A stretch of DNA of 64,000 nt, taken from positions 71,597-135,596 of the forward strand of contig QEOQ01000511.1 of the NCBI GenBank assembly GCA_010279815.1. The letters run 5' to 3'. A model generated the notes under the pieces. The model saw only the letters and a program-made list of their open reading frames with translations. It was not told where the DNA came from and did not search any database. Origin of the DNA: Brachionus plicatilis. Lineage: Eukaryota; Rotifera; Eurotatoria; Ploima; Brachionidae. Positions within the stretch are counted from its first letter, which is position 1. Each line of letters begins with the position of its first letter. The position numbers and the translations under genes are program-made. Shown here in pieces: positions 11,580 through 24,265 of the stretch.

Positions 11580-14500
11580 CTAAATTTCTAGTTTATAATA
11601 CAAAAAACTTCCGCCGTCTACAGAATACAGTAGCTTGTAGTCCGAATTGTAGCTTAGCGATGTAATTTGTCGACTATTAATACTGATATTAAACATTTGA
11701 TCATAAAAATTGGTACATTGGGAGTCATTGAAAAAGTCACAAACTTTATAAACCTGGGCAGGGTTGTTAACACTATCTTTTAGTGCGAACAATTGGCCAC
11801 ACTGAATGAACATGTTAGCTACTCGATCAAAGACTTTTACTTGCCACTTATTAATAATTTTCAATTCTTTAAAATTTCCATTATCAATTTTAGCAACCAC
11901 ATAGCCAAAGTTGTTACGGTAAATCAGCCACAAGCCGTGTTCATCAATTTCAAAATCATAAAATCCAGAATGTTTGATGCTATAAATGTTGTGTTCCTGC
12001 ATACAACAGAGCGAATCATCAGGAACAGGAAGCTTGTTTACTTCAGTACCATCAAGAGATTGAACTATCAAGTTTCGAGTACCTTCATGATGATAAAAAA
12101 TGTAATTTTTGTACACAGCATGCCCTGTTCCGTAATAAGCAAATTTCAAAGTCATGTGTCGGTAGCAGCGGTATGATTTTAATTGTTCTAAATTTTGACA
12201 TATAGAAATTGAAAATCCTTTGAAAAATAATTTAGTTTTAAATTAAAATTTATTTGTGTACCTTTAAAGCCTTTGGTGATGTAATAGTTTTGATCATTGG
12301 AATTGATGTTGTTCATCCAGTTCGAATGAAAGACGCCCATGAATATCAAAGAGACTGGACTCGGGTGAATTGATTTCAATGAGCATTTATAATTTGATTT
12401 TTTTGACTTAATAAGCGATTTTCTTTTTTTGCTCTCTAGAGAATTAAGATTAGATTAAAATTATTTATTAAATCGATTTTGGTACCTAATCTCTTTCGGT
12501 GACGAGTTTTAATTAAATCTACCAAATTTGATTGTGGGATAAAAATGTTGGCAGCTGAACCTATGCTTAGATTTGATGCTTTGTTTGAAGTTATAATAAA
12601 ATTATCTATCACATCTTAAAATAAGAATATTAAACTTAAGAAATTGAAAATAATTTTTTGCTAAAAAAATTCTATACTTTTTTTTCACTTAGTAAACTTT
12701 ACATGTATAAATTTAAAAATACCTATAAAAATTAAATTCAATTGTATAAACCGGCTTTATTAAGAAAAAAAAATTTTAATACAAAAATGCTTTTTGGGTC
12801 CGAAAATTAAATTTAAATGTTTTATCTTGAAAAAAAAATTAGATTATTCGAGTTTTAAAAATTAGATTTGGTTAATTTTTTTCGTTTAAGTCAATTTTTA
12901 TTTATACTCTCAACAGTCTGATCACAATCGCTGAAAATAGCTTCCGAACCCCTATGTACTCGGCGTCTCTTTCATTCTTTTTGGTCTTTATCTTTATCCA
13001 ATTCTTTATCTAGCTCTAGAGCAATTGCTTGAGTGTCTTGATTGTCTATTTTTTCAACAAAACATTTATCGGATTCACTTTACAATTCAAGATTTATCAT
13101 CTGAAAATTTCTATTATTATTTTACAAATGAGTCTTATGTAAAAATAGGTTTATTGCATAAACAGAGTTTTTTAATTTAGAAAAAATTGATTTATAAAAG
13201 ATTAATTTTTTAAAACAGAATTTAGAGATTTTGCTCATCGATCTGAAACGTACCATAAAATAATAAATTTTACTGAAAATTACTGACTGACTTTTCCAAA
13301 AATATTTAAATTGAAAAGATTATTTTGGTTCTAAAAATTAAATAGTCTAAATGAAGGTTATTTCTTTAAAAAAGGTTTTGATAAAATCAATTATTTCTTT
13401 ATCATTCATAAAAGACTTTTTTCAATTTAAAAATCTTTTCAATGGAAAAAAATGGAAAATTATTTTACTGAGGCCTTGTTTTAATCTAATTAAAGATTTA
13501 TTAAATTTTAATCTTAATTAAAGAATTTTTTCTTTTTTTTCCTTTAAAAAAAAAAGACAAAAACTAAGAATTTTTTAAAAATTAAAATCTATTGTCTTTA
13601 ATCTTTTAGTAGACGTAGTCTTACTTTTGAAAAGATAAAAAAATACTATTAATTAATTTTTTTTTAACGAAGAATTTTGATTTTAACTCAATTTATAATG
13701 TCTGCTAATCGTTGTAAAATTTTTATAAATGTAGAATTATTCATAAAACTTGGCTTTAAAAAAATTAAAAATATTCCCTAAAAATATCATTTAAATATTA
13801 AACTATCTTATTTTTTAATCAATAATTATTTTTGACCATGATAATTTAACATGCAGCTTTTTACTTTATTTTTTGATTAAAAATGCAAACAAAGGGAAAT
13901 CTAAATTTTTGCTCAAATTTTAAACTTGTATGTTTTTTTTAAATTTCTCTTTAAAAGTGGCCTAATTTAATTTTTGAAAAAAAAGTACCGCTATTCGCAA
14001 TAAAAATAAAATTACTTGTTGTGAAATTATTATGCAAAGTCGATGTTAAAATTTCAGTTTGATTTATATTTGGTAAAATATCCAAATAACTAACATTTAC
14101 ATTGTCAAAACTTTGATTGTGCTAAAATTTTAAAAGTTAATTTCATTAAAAAAAAAATAAATTTAAAAAAATACTTGATTAGATAAATCGAATTTTTTCG
14201 AATAAAAATTATAAGATTCTACAATAGGTTTAAAAACCAGACTGCTGTCTTTGACTTGATTGTCGTAATCTAAATATTCTTCTAGTCTTTCCTCGGCCTT
14301 CTTTATTTCATCCGACGAGATCATCATCGAAATTTGCTTAAGAAACTTATTGTTTAGCGATTTCTCCAAGGCCTCCATTTTTAGCCGCATAGACACCATG
14401 GTATAGTAAAAGCCAAACGAACCACACATGATTACCACACACAAAATTAGATAAATAAAGTAAAAATGCAGCATGAAACATGGCAAGTGGGATTTTTGTT

Positions 14501-14771
14501 TAAGGCTCGTTTTTGAGCTAGCTATTTGTGACTTGGAGTTTTTTTTGAATTTTTCGTCACCTTTTTCTTCCGAGCCATCAGCTGAACCCAGTTCCTTGTC
14601 TTCGTCTTTCATGCTACTCGAGTCCAAGTTGTACACAAGAGGAAAATTTTTGTCGATTTCCAGTATAAAATCATTTAAATTGTAAAGCTTGGGCCTGTCA
14701 TTATTCCCAGTCTGGTATTCATACAAAACTCTTGGAGCTTTTTTTGCTCTGTGTCTTTTATTGGAACTCAT
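11580..14771 (-). CDS. Olfactomedin-domain type II membrane protein, collagen-less colmedin paralogue (possible pseudogene)
   Basis: Exon 1 (14771-14175) encodes a cytoplasmic N-terminus rich in acidic and basic residues, then one membrane span at about residues 97-124 and an extracellular stalk. Exon 2 probably starts at 14121. The 3' exons are well supported: 12614-12486, 12435-12262 and 12187-11580, joined in phase 1 by introns of 50 and 74 bp. They encode a furin-like RHRKR site, the first olfactomedin cysteine (KCSL), and the domain core with YYGTGHAVYKN, ending YYKLEI. Known colmedins/gliomedins are shed by furin and bind extracellular partners. I found no Gly-X-Y exon. A coding-like exon at about 13110-12911 fits the required phase but has an in-frame TAA and TGA, so the gene may be broken or my middle exons wrong. 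A full paralogue lies at 30669-34661. Confidence 0.6.
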
Positions 14772-15820
14772 TCTAATTCATCTAAAAAAAAAATCTTTGA
14801 GTATTTTTTAAATCTCAATAAAAACGTAGAACTAAGATTTTTTTTAATTTTTTTATGCAAACATTAAATAAAAAATATTTTAAATTTAATAAAAAAAATT
14901 GCTTTAAAATCTTTTTTTAAAATGGGCATAATGGAAAGTTGAAAAAAAATTCAAAAACTCTAATTAAACCAAATTATGTCTCAAACAAATTCGTTAAATA
15001 ATTTTAATAATAATTAAAATAAAGTAAAAATTTTGTATTGGAAAATTTCAAAATATTTAGAAAAAAAATTTCACAAAGTTTAAAAAATAGTCAATTCTTT
15101 TTGATTACTATTCATTGTGATAAAATCAAATTAACAAGATTTTTTTTGACACTGCTTAAAATTGCTACTGCTTAATACGACAAAAATTATTTTGAATTGT
15201 TAAATTAGACAATATTTTAAATGTGCCATATTTTACTATGACAAGGCTTAATTTGAGTTAATTTTCTTTATCAGAATAGCTTTATTCAAAAAAAAAGTTA
15301 ATAACTATTATTTTTTTAATGGAGAAATTAATCCAAAATTTGGAAAAATTAAATATTTTCAATTTTTTAACAAGCGCTCAAACAAATAGGAAATTTTTGA
15401 AAAAAAATTGGTAATGAATTAAATAACTTTAATCAAAAAAAAAAAATTGAGTCTTTGAAAAATATATCTTTAATAATTTTGTATTAATTTCAATTAATTA
15501 ATTGAATAATTAGTCAAATATTTTTTTTCTATTCTATAAATAAACTTTGTCAATTTTTTTCTGTTACTTTTTTATCAAATATTTTGAACCTGTCAAAATA
15601 AAATCTGTTATTTTGAATTTGTCAGAATGAATGATTATCAATCTTTTTAATGTAAAAGACAAAAAAAAATTTTCTACTGACTTTTATATATTTTATGCAC
15701 TTTATGCCATATAAGCCCATATATACGCATACTTTAGTAAAACATCGCTTAATTTGAATTCATAAGAAAATAAAATTTAATAACAAAGCTCAAGAAGCCT
15801 GACGACGTTTTTCGCAAACT
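14772..15820. other. AT-rich intergenic region
   Basis: Upstream of the olfactomedin gene. No recognisable gene, repeat or promoter motif. Confidence 0.45.
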
Positions 15821-16805
15821 ATGGTTTATTTTATGGTAAGTTTTCTCTAACTTAAATGATTTCTTTAAGTTTTAATTTTTAGTTTTGTAAAATTCAGTAC
15901 AAAATGATAAAAAGACCAAAAAAAAAATATACAAAAATTGCAAAATTTTTTTCTAAAAGTTTAAAATTACTTCCGTGATTGCCACAACGTGAAGCATGCA
16001 AAGTTGCATCAATTATCAAAGTCTGCTAAACTGTGCAAATTTAGCCGAAATTTAATTCTCAATATTTTACACATCAATAGCAGACTTTAACAGTTTGACA
16101 TGAAACTTTGAATCTTGCACCATGTCGCAATCACGGAACTAATTTTAAACTTTTAGAAAAAAAGTCTAATTTTTTTTCATTTTTTTTCTGTTCTTTTGTA
16201 CTGAATTTCACAAAACCATTCACATAACATTGACAGTAAATGAAATTTACATCTATTTTTTCCTAGTTAAAGATAGAACAAATTATTATTAAAAAAAATT
16301 TTTTTTGTAATAAAAAATTAAAAAGAAAAAAAAAATTCTTGCACAAAACTTGATATTTTGATTTAAATGTGATCAATTTGTCCTGTAATGATCAAGTTTT
16401 TATCTTTATTTTAAATAGACTAAAAAAGTCTCTTCCGAGAGCCAAAAATGTCCTGGGAGTACTTTTATTTTTCAAATAGTTAATTCAGTGAGAAACTAAT
16501 GAAGTGGATGCTTAGTTATTTAATTGTTGATAAAATCGATCATGCACTAGGCGAAATTTGTGAGCTGATCGCAAATCTGTTTACTTAAAAATGGCGAAAA
16601 TATTTTAGAAAAATATTTAATCAAGTGTAAAACAACGCAATCTAGATGAATCCGACTGGGTGGTTTAACTGAGCAATGTTTGAGCAAAACTTAATTTGAA
16701 TCTATTGTTCCTTTACTCTAGTTCAGCTTGTTCGATGCCTACAAGGAGCTCATTCATGCTTTACTTAAACAGTCTCTTTTAATTTATCTTCTTAAAGATA
16801 GTTGA
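15821..16805 (+). CDS. Possible small three-exon gene (55 aa), weak
   Basis: Three short phase-0 exons fit together with GT-AG sites: 15821-15835 (MVYFM then GTAAGT), 16419-16487, and 16722-16805 ending in TGA. The product would be about 55 residues with no recognisable domain. Intron 1 holds a MITE. The base composition of the exons is less AT-rich than the flanks, but the frames are short enough to arise by chance, and the neighbouring open stretch 16837-17034 is unexplained. It could also be remains of a larger gene. Confidence 0.22.
15882..16216. mobile_element. Degenerate TGCA-rich fold-back MITE
   Basis: The ends GTTTTGTAAAATTCAGTAC and CTGAATTTCACAAAAC are inverted copies, as in the element at 4302-4638. 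The centre has inverted CAAAGT/GCAAATTTAGC blocks. No clear target duplication, so this is an older copy. Confidence 0.6.
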
Positions 16806-17034
16806 TTATAAAACTTATAAAATCAAAAAAGACTAATTCTTATGTAATCTAACTTTGAGCTTCTCTGGGGATGAATTTTGTAAAAGCGTCAAAAATTCTT
16901 GTCAAAATAATTACTCATTTATGATCTTAGATTTTGCATCAAGTCTCATTGGAAAATCGGATTGTTTAAGTTTTTCTATTTTATTAAAAACTCCAAATGA
17001 CAAAATTCTTTATCTATTAATTAATTTTGTTTGA

Positions 17035-18742
17035 TCGATGGTTCTTGATCTACAGCTCTTTATTTAAATCTGTCAGACTAGTCTAATTTTGTAGTTTATC
17101 GACACTGCCCAAAGCCGTCGGTGATTTGAATACTTGAAACTATTAAAATCGATTTACGGCGATTTTTGTTTGAGATTAGGGAAATAACTGTCCCCAATGA
17201 AGCAGAAAACTATTTCTTTATCCAGGATTTAAAAATCAATTAGCACAATTTTCAATATTTCATTATACAAGAAGTTAAACAATATTTAGAGCTTAGTAAA
17301 CAAAAATATTTGTGTCCAAAAAAAGTTAATAAAGTCACAAATTTTAAATTTGAAATAAAAGTAATCAATAATTTTTTCAGATAATCAAGTTGATTTTTTT
17401 GTTCGTTCAGAAAAATAAATTGTCGTGATTTTATTTGTATTTGGAAAAAAAAATATTGAATTTTTTATCAGAAAAATAATTATTGATATTCATAGTTTAT
17501 AGAGATGCTTTGACAAGAAAACTTAATAAAAGAATAATAAGAAAATTTTCTCTTAATCAAGCGTGGGCAAACAATTGATCAAATTTTAGAATTTTTTTTT
17601 TTTAAATTTTCTAAAATTATTGCATTTTAAGGGTAAAATTAAAGAAATATTTTTGTGTTAAACACTCAAAGCAGACAGTGCCAAAAAGACTAAAGCGCTC
17701 AATCATTAACAGACTTGCGCAAAAGAATTTTACAACCATTTTAATCTTGACTTGAATGTAATTATTCAAAGAGATTAAATAAAATAATTAATTTTTAAAT
17801 TTGTGAATTTATAAAAAAGGTTTTTAATGTCGATGGTACAATAATTTTCTAGTAAAAAAATAATGCTTTGATTTAATTAATTTTTTTTTTAATTATTTTT
17901 TAAAATCTAAAAGGGCCAAAAAATACTGTCTTATTCGTGTTTCAAAAAAAATAATGTTGACTCATTCAAAAATTGAAAAAAAAAATTTATCTCAAAATAT
18001 TAAAATAAGCAGCTAAAAATTTAAAATTCCGATTATATTTATAAAAATGCGATTAAAATCAATTTTAAATTTTCAATTTAAATTTCTTATAAAAATTTGA
18101 AGGAATCATGATAGGTTCTGACAGAATACAACAACATTTTTGAAGTGGTTATTCAATTGAAATTTTAAAATGGATATATGTTTTTGATTAGATTTTCTAT
18201 AGTCATCCTTTTTGAAACTTTCTCAACATTTTAGCACGAAAAGCAAATGCAATAGTTTGGAGAAGAAAAATTGTTCGTAGTTTAAAATAAAGATTCTATA
18301 CAAATTACTAAAGAATATTCTCATTGAAAAAATTATTTTTTATTTAATTTTTTCTCTAAGTATTATAAAATTTTTTTTTGGACAACTTGCTTGTGTCTAG
18401 AATAATTGCTCCTAACTTTATAATTCCATTAATATGCTTTTAGCATAAAATAAAATATTATCATCCTCTTCAATGAGTTAATTTAATTTTGATATAATGA
18501 CTGTTGAACAAAACTGATGATTTAAATGGTGTCGTTCATTTTTTTCAAACAATTTATCGAATTTAACTTTTTGAAATAATTTCTTTTTTTTTTAAAGATT
18601 TAGACAGTATTGAATATTAAAAAGTAAAAATTTTTTTATGAATTTTTTATAACTTTTTGGTAATTTTTTTAGTTTAAACCCTACTTTTCATTTCTATCTT
18701 TATTTAATAATTTTCTAATCTACAACATCCCGGATCCAAAAC
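17035..18742. other. AT-rich intergenic region
   Basis: 1.7 kb without supported coding sequence or repeat structure. Confidence 0.45.
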
Positions 18743-19150
18743 CAGACTTGTACAAAAGTCTGGAAAAAAGTCTTAACAAGCCAAAAACAAGTCAAAGTTC
18801 TGACTTGTTACAAAAATTTAAAAAAAAACAAGTTTTTACCTTTTAAATCTTGATTTTTTATATTTTTTATATATTTTTTAATATTTTTTATCTTGTTTAA
18901 TTTATTTCTAAAATTTTTTTAAGCACAAATTTTTTGTTTTTTATTAATAAATTCATTTAAAAAGAATATCACAATTATGTGAATTGTTTAAATATTTATT
19001 TTGAAAAATTTATAAATTTAAACAAATAATATTATTTTTTCCTGAATAAAAAAATTCAATATTTATAATTTTTTTATATATTTTAATTCTTTTCTTAAAA
19101 CAAGTAAAAGTCCTGACTTGCACTTGACTTGTGACTTTTATACAACTCTG
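18743..19150. mobile_element. hAT-type MITE, CAGA-TTGTA-AAAGTC family
   Basis: A 408-bp element with ends CAGACTTGTACAAAAGTC and the near-complement GACTTTTATACAACTCTG, homologous to the ends at 1076-1212. Repeated ACAAGTC/GACTTGT motifs lie beneath both ends. Flanking 8-mers are only partly alike, consistent with age. A minus-strand ORF over its right half is a repeat shadow. Confidence 0.6.
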
Positions 19151-19517
19151 CCCCAAACCTCGTTCAATTTTTAAAATAATTATCAAAAGGGTGTCCATAC
19201 TCCCCACAATGAAAAATCTGATCCACACAAAAAAAATCTGACACACACAAACAAAAATCTTCTCAGCACAAAATTTGCTATAAAATTATAAATAATGTTT
19301 GCGCACAAAATTTTTGTGTTAAATACATAAAATGATAAAATTGAAAAATTGTGTTTTTAATTTTATTTGAATGAATATATGTTCATAGAGTATAATTTTG
19401 TATTAAATTTAAAAAACAAATGTTTATGAAAGCCAAAAAATTTGAAAGTCTCACTCATGTGGTATATTCAAAATATTTGTAAATCGTAAAATATATAGTA
19501 TTATTCATATTTTGAGT

Positions 19518-19604
19518 CCTGACTTGCACTTGACTTGTGACTTGTGACTTTTATACAACTCTGCCAAAACCTCGTTCAATTTTTAAAATAATTATTTAAA
19601 TAAC
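19518..19604. repeat. Direct repeat of a MITE right end plus flank
   Basis: About 85 bp (GTCCTGACTTGCACTTGACT onward, including the flank CCTCGTTCAATTTTTAAAAT) repeats 19110-19190 about 410 bp downstream, with an extra GTGACTT unit. It suggests a local duplication that included the right end of the MITE and its host flank. Confidence 0.6.
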
Positions 19605-20364
19605 CAAAAAGTACAATCAATAAAAATTTGTCTTCGAATTTGTCAATATAAAATGCATAATGATTGTGAATTTAAAATAAATTTTTTTTTTAGGTACCGA
19701 AAAGTGCAAACTTGACCCCGCATTAAAAAGTTTAAATTAAAACTTAAATTTAAGCTAAGTTTAGAATTAAAAAATAAAGAAATTTAAATTAACTTCAATT
19801 TTATTTATATAAATTTAGACTTTTGAATTGTTATTAATCAATATTAAAATTAAAATCAAATGTTAATTTTTATTTTTTTTTGTCTTTTCAAGGAAAAGCT
19901 TGATATAGTTGAAATAAGATTTGGCTAAAATCTTTGCGAAATTTTTAACGATTTTAAAAAAGAGGCGCGATAAAAAAATTGTTTTTTTGTTGACATTTTT
20001 ATTGGATTTAAAAATTTAAACCAAAAATCTATTTTTATTGGGCTATAAAAATTTGGCAACCAAAAATCACTAGGGTATTTATTATGCATAAATTGAGTGT
20101 CTTAAATTGGGGATACTTTGATCAATGTGGCATTACAAAACATTTCGATAGAAATTTGTCATTAAAATCACATATTAAAAATAGCGTGGCAAGACTTAAA
20201 TTATTTTAATGTTTTTAAATCACTTTTTTTATTTTTTTTGAATTCAAAAAAATAAAAAAGGTGAATTATTTTTAGTTTTTTTATGTAATTTTTAAATTTT
20301 ATTTTAATCATTTAGTGAAGATTATTAGAATAAAGTTGCTATTTAATTAAATTAAGGTTATTTT

Positions 20365-21024
20365 GGGTCATGTCCAGAATGTGATCAAGTGTTCACAAAA
20401 AAATATGATCATAGGTATCATTCCAGAATGTGATCATTTTAATCACCAAAATATTAAGTGTACTCTTTGTGATCAAAAATTGATCACTAAAATTTTTTTT
20501 TTATCACATAAAATTTTTCTTTGTCTAAATCAAAATTTTTTTCATTTTAGAAATTTCAAAATTTCAAAATTATGTTAATACTGAATGAAATAAAAAGAAC
20601 AAAAAAAATTGCAACTCACCATAATAAACTATAAGTTTTTGAAATAAATATTAAGATTTAAAAACCGCAAAAGAAAAGGCAATTTTTACAAAGAAATTGC
20701 TTTGGTCCCAGGAGAATCGTCCGATACAGCTAAATTAGCTGTAAAAAAAGCATTAAGCAAACAGTAAAATCCGGTAAAATGTAGCATTTGTGGTGAATTT
20801 ATGAAAAATGAAAAGGGTGTTAAATTGAACATGTCAAAAAAACACAAAGAAAAATTTAGATTTTGTTTTATTTTTTTTTTGAAAATTGGTAATAAAGTTT
20901 AATATATTTTAAAAAATTTCTTGATCACCAAAAAAAATTTATTTCTATTTTTTCATAAATTAGAGGCTTTTTTGATCACGAAATATGTGATCATTGATCA
21001 CTGATCACATTCTGGACATGACCC
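20365..21024. mobile_element. 660-bp TIR transposon (8-bp TSD) with coding remnant
   Basis: Perfect inverted ends starting GGGTCATGTCCAGAATGTGA, flanked by GTTATTTT on both sides (20357-20364 and 21025-21032). Subterminal TGATCA motifs are repeated in both orientations. The 8-bp TSD suggests a hAT-like element. A decayed open stretch lies inside (20666-20866). Confidence 0.8.
20666..20866 (+). pseudogene. Zinc-finger-like coding remnant inside the TIR element
   Basis: One frame reads through with a single TAA and contains KCSICGEFMKNEKG followed by MSKKHKEKF: C-x2-C and a distal histidine, resembling a C2H2 finger in which the first His is now Asn. It is probably a fragment of the autonomous element's protein or a captured host exon. 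Family unknown. Confidence 0.4.
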
Positions 21025-21204
21025 GTTATTTTTTTGTTTTTTTTAATGAATTAGTGGATATTTTAAAAAGACATTTTTGTTGCTCGTTGTATCCTTAAAA
21101 TAAATTTTTAGATCAAATTTTTGTTGAAACATGTGCTTTTTGAGGGACAGGCTGTTTAATTTTTTTTTTCAAATTAAAAAAAATTTCATCGAAAAAATTA
21201 GAGA

Positions 21205-22809
21205 ATGCTGTGTGATTTTTGTCAAGCTGAGCGTGAAGAGACCTGTCTTTTGAATCTTCCGTGTGGTTACTTGGTATGCTTTGAACACGTCGAGTCAATA
21301 AGCTTGGCATCTTGTTGCTTCATGTGTCAAGAACATTCACTTTACCAAGCGCCTTGTTTAGACATGAAAAAAAATCGAGTCAAACTCGACAAAATAGATT
21401 ATTTTAAAATTAAAAATTTGGTTACTGCTAGCTGTGACAAAATAGATTCGCTGAAAAACGACCACCAAACTGACATTAAGAGCCACTTTTCAAACATAAT
21501 CAATCGAATTGATTTAAAGAGAGAATTATTAAAGAACCAATTTAATAGCCTAGTGGACAATCATTACATGGAAATGGTTAATCAAGTCAATGAGATGGAA
21601 ACAGAATTTATAGACAAGACAAAACAAAATTTGACCCAAGTGGACATTGGTGAAGTGAAAGAAAAATTAAAAAATCTTTCTGGTCCAGATTCTAATGGTG
21701 ATGAATTGTCTATTTTTAAAAATGAGACCACTATTTTAGCTAATTTGTATCATGATAAATTAGAGGATTTTTTTCAAAATTACGAAAGCTTCAAAAAAAT
21801 AAAGTTCACTGAGGGTATTAATAAACTCGATGTCAACTTATCAAGTCAATTCGGAACAGTAAACTGCAAAGAATATTCATCTTGTGTGGAAAATCAAAAT
21901 GGTATTTCCAATGATGAAAATCAAAATCAATCAAATTTGAAACGTTCTTTGACTGAAGAAAATCTGAATAGAAAAAAATTTAAATCAATAAAACTTCCTA
22001 TTTATCCTTCGAAATTTGTAGAGTTCAATGATGAGAAATTAGTGTTCACATCATTAATTAGACCATACAATCTTGTGTATTTGAATCCAAAAAATGGTGA
22101 AATAAGTCAATCAAGCAACCCAGGATCAGACTCACGCATCGATTTTATTTTATCAGATAATGAAATAATTGTTACTATTGATTGCTCTAACTCAGTTGAA
22201 ATTTGGGAAGATTGTCAATTTTTAAGATCATTTATGTGTCCTAAAGTCACAATAATTTTGGCTGATTTATTCGAAGAAAAATTGTTTTTAGTTGACAGCA
22301 ATTACAAACTTTCAGTCAGAAAATACTCAAATGGTCAAATTTTTAAGTCTTTTAATTTGGAAGAAATTAAATCTTTGAAAGGTTTGAGTAACGATGTGCT
22401 TGTTACAGGACATGGTGATATGATAGCCAAATGGAATGCTCAAAATGGAGTAAAAATGGACTCGATTAAATTGACTAGTTCAGTGAATGTAATTGAAAGA
22501 CTGAATGGCAATCAAATTGCTGCCGGGACTGGTGATGGTAAAATATGCTTATGGAATTTAAGTAGTTCGGAATTTGTCACAAAACAGTGTCACAGTGGTG
22601 AGGTGCAGTTCATTCAGATTTGTCCTAATAGTGATATTTTGAGCTATGGTTCCATTGACCAAACCATCAAATTTTGGAATTTGGATTTAAATATTATGCA
22701 TAAGATTTATTTGCCTGGTGTTAAATATGGTAGATTTTTAAGTGATGGTAAACTGATATATTCCAGTTTGGTTAATTTTCAACGCCAAGTTTACATCACA
22801 GAAGATTAA
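21205..22809 (+). CDS. TRIM-like protein: degenerate RING, coiled coil, beta-propeller (534 aa)
   Basis: Single-exon, 534 residues, starting at ATG in a short leader. Residues 3-41 form a RING-like cysteine cluster: C3, C6, C20, C25, H28, C38, C41. The position where RINGs carry the C-G-H histidine is C-G-Y (Tyr22), so zinc binding may be altered. Residues about 60-215 are charged and helical (coiled-coil-like). Residues about 265-534 contain WD40-like repeats, with AAGTGDGKICLWNL and SYGSIDQTIKFWNL the clearest blades. This is the layout of TRIM/NHL/WD ubiquitin ligases, which use the C-terminal propeller to bind substrates. Ligase activity is inferred and doubtful given Tyr22. Stop TAA is followed by an AATAAA-like site near 22928. 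No introns, unlike the neighbouring colmedins. Confidence 0.85.
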   Translation: MLCDFCQAEREETCLLNLPCGYLVCFEHVESISLASCCFMCQEHSLYQAPCLDMKKNRVKLDKIDYFKIKNLVTASCDKIDSLKNDHQTDIKSHFSNIINRIDLKRELLKNQFNSLVDNHYMEMVNQVNEMETEFIDKTKQNLTQVDIGEVKEKLKNLSGPDSNGDELSIFKNETTILANLYHDKLEDFFQNYESFKKIKFTEGINKLDVNLSSQFGTVNCKEYSSCVENQNGISNDENQNQSNLKRSLTEENLNRKKFKSIKLPIYPSKFVEFNDEKLVFTSLIRPYNLVYLNPKNGEISQSSNPGSDSRIDFILSDNEIIVTIDCSNSVEIWEDCQFLRSFMCPKVTIILADLFEEKLFLVDSNYKLSVRKYSNGQIFKSFNLEEIKSLKGLSNDVLVTGHGDMIAKWNAQNGVKMDSIKLTSSVNVIERLNGNQIAAGTGDGKICLWNLSSSEFVTKQCHSGEVQFIQICPNSDILSYGSIDQTIKFWNLDLNIMHKIYLPGVKYGRFLSDGKLIYSSLVNFQRQVYITED

Positions 22810-23207
22810 AAAAATTTCTATTCTGTTAGACAATGTTAAAATTAAAGTCAATTAATTTTTTCTATTTAAAAAATTTTAAATGAATTGAAGAAATTTAGAA
22901 AGTTAAAGTAATAACATTTTTTTACCTAAATAAATCTTTATTTAATAATGATCTTTGTCTTTGAATATTTGAATATAAATATTTTTGAATAATATATTTG
23001 AAAATTAATTTATTTAAATTAATAAAAATTGAATCTCTAAAATATTCGAATTAAAATTTTTATATGTTAAATTTTTGGATCAAAAACTGAAAATAACAAA
23101 TATTCAATTTAATATTTGAAAATAAAAATTAATCAAAAAAAGAATTCATTAAATAATTTGAATTAAAATTCAATTTGGATACTAAAAGTGCTAGATTTTC
23201 ACCAGTC
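22810..23207. other. 3' flank, AT-rich
   Basis: Contains the likely polyadenylation region of the RING/propeller gene. No other feature seen. Confidence 0.4.
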
Positions 23208-23215
23208 AACAAAAC

Positions 23216-23985
23216 TAGTGCTTGATATCGATAACTTCGAACGATAAAAATAACATTTCGATATCGTCCAGAGGTATCGATATTTTATCGATATCGACCA
23301 AAAGTATCGATATTTTATTGATATCGTCTAAAGGTATCTATACTAATTAATTAACTAACTGTTCCTGATAATTTTTTTAAATAAAGGATTTTTTAAAATA
23401 ATATTTGAACATTAACTAATTTCTTTAATTTTTTGTAAAAAACATTGTCTTCTCTATAATAATTATTGAATTATTAGAAAAAAGCACAAGCTACAAGTAC
23501 ACCTTCTGAGACTATTTTCCTTTACAGGCTACAGTCTTTAAAATCGTCGTAATTCACTAAATCCAAACAAAGTTAAAAAAATAATGATTCTTTACCAAAC
23601 AGAAAAAAATAAAGTAAAACTGAATACTGCTTAAAAAAACTATAAAATGAATAAAAAAATTAAATTTTTTTTTTATTTAAGTAAATCTTAAATCCTAAAT
23701 AATGAAAAATTAATTCAAGAAAATTTTATTAGAATGAGGAAGCTTTTTAATTAAAATTATTAATTTAATTATTTATTTTCATTTTTACATTCAATTTTAT
23801 ATATAAATTTTTATTTTAAGTATAATTTATTCAAATTGAATTTAAAAATCAAATAATTTATCAGAATACTTGGAAAATATCGATACCATCGGATGATATC
23901 GATAAAATATCGATACTTTTAGACGATGTCGATTTTGAAAATATCGATATCTTCCATCGATATTCGTTATCGATATCAAGCACTA
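23216..23985. mobile_element. hAT MITE with TATCGATA arrays
   Basis: A 770-bp element with perfect inverted ends TAGTGCTTGATATCGATAAC and an 8-bp TSD AACAAAAC (23208-23215, 23986-23993). About 100 bp beneath each end holds many TATCGATA/GATATCG copies, likely transposase-binding repeats. The AT-rich centre has no coding sequence. The TSD size assigns it to hAT. Confidence 0.85.
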
Positions 23986-24265
23986 AACAAAACTTTTCCA
24001 ACATTTTCTGGATTACAATAGTCCCATCCATCTTACCAGGTACCAAAAAACAGCTGATCTTATTTAACCAACGCTAAAAGAGTACAAAAAACTAAATTTA
24101 ATCCGAAAATTAGAATTAAACATATTATGTTCTCGAGTCAAATCAAATGTTCGGAAACTAAAAATTGGATGTTAGATTATGCCTGTACCTAGTTTTCAAA
24201 TACTTAATTTTTCAAATATTCTATTCAAATTTTAATACTTTTAAATTATTAGTTGAATTTATCTA

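Noticed and set aside
16837..17034. 66-codon open plus-strand stretch without ATG (SFSGDEFCKSVKNSCQ...)
   Set aside because: No start, no splice context linking it to the candidate gene upstream; kept only as context.
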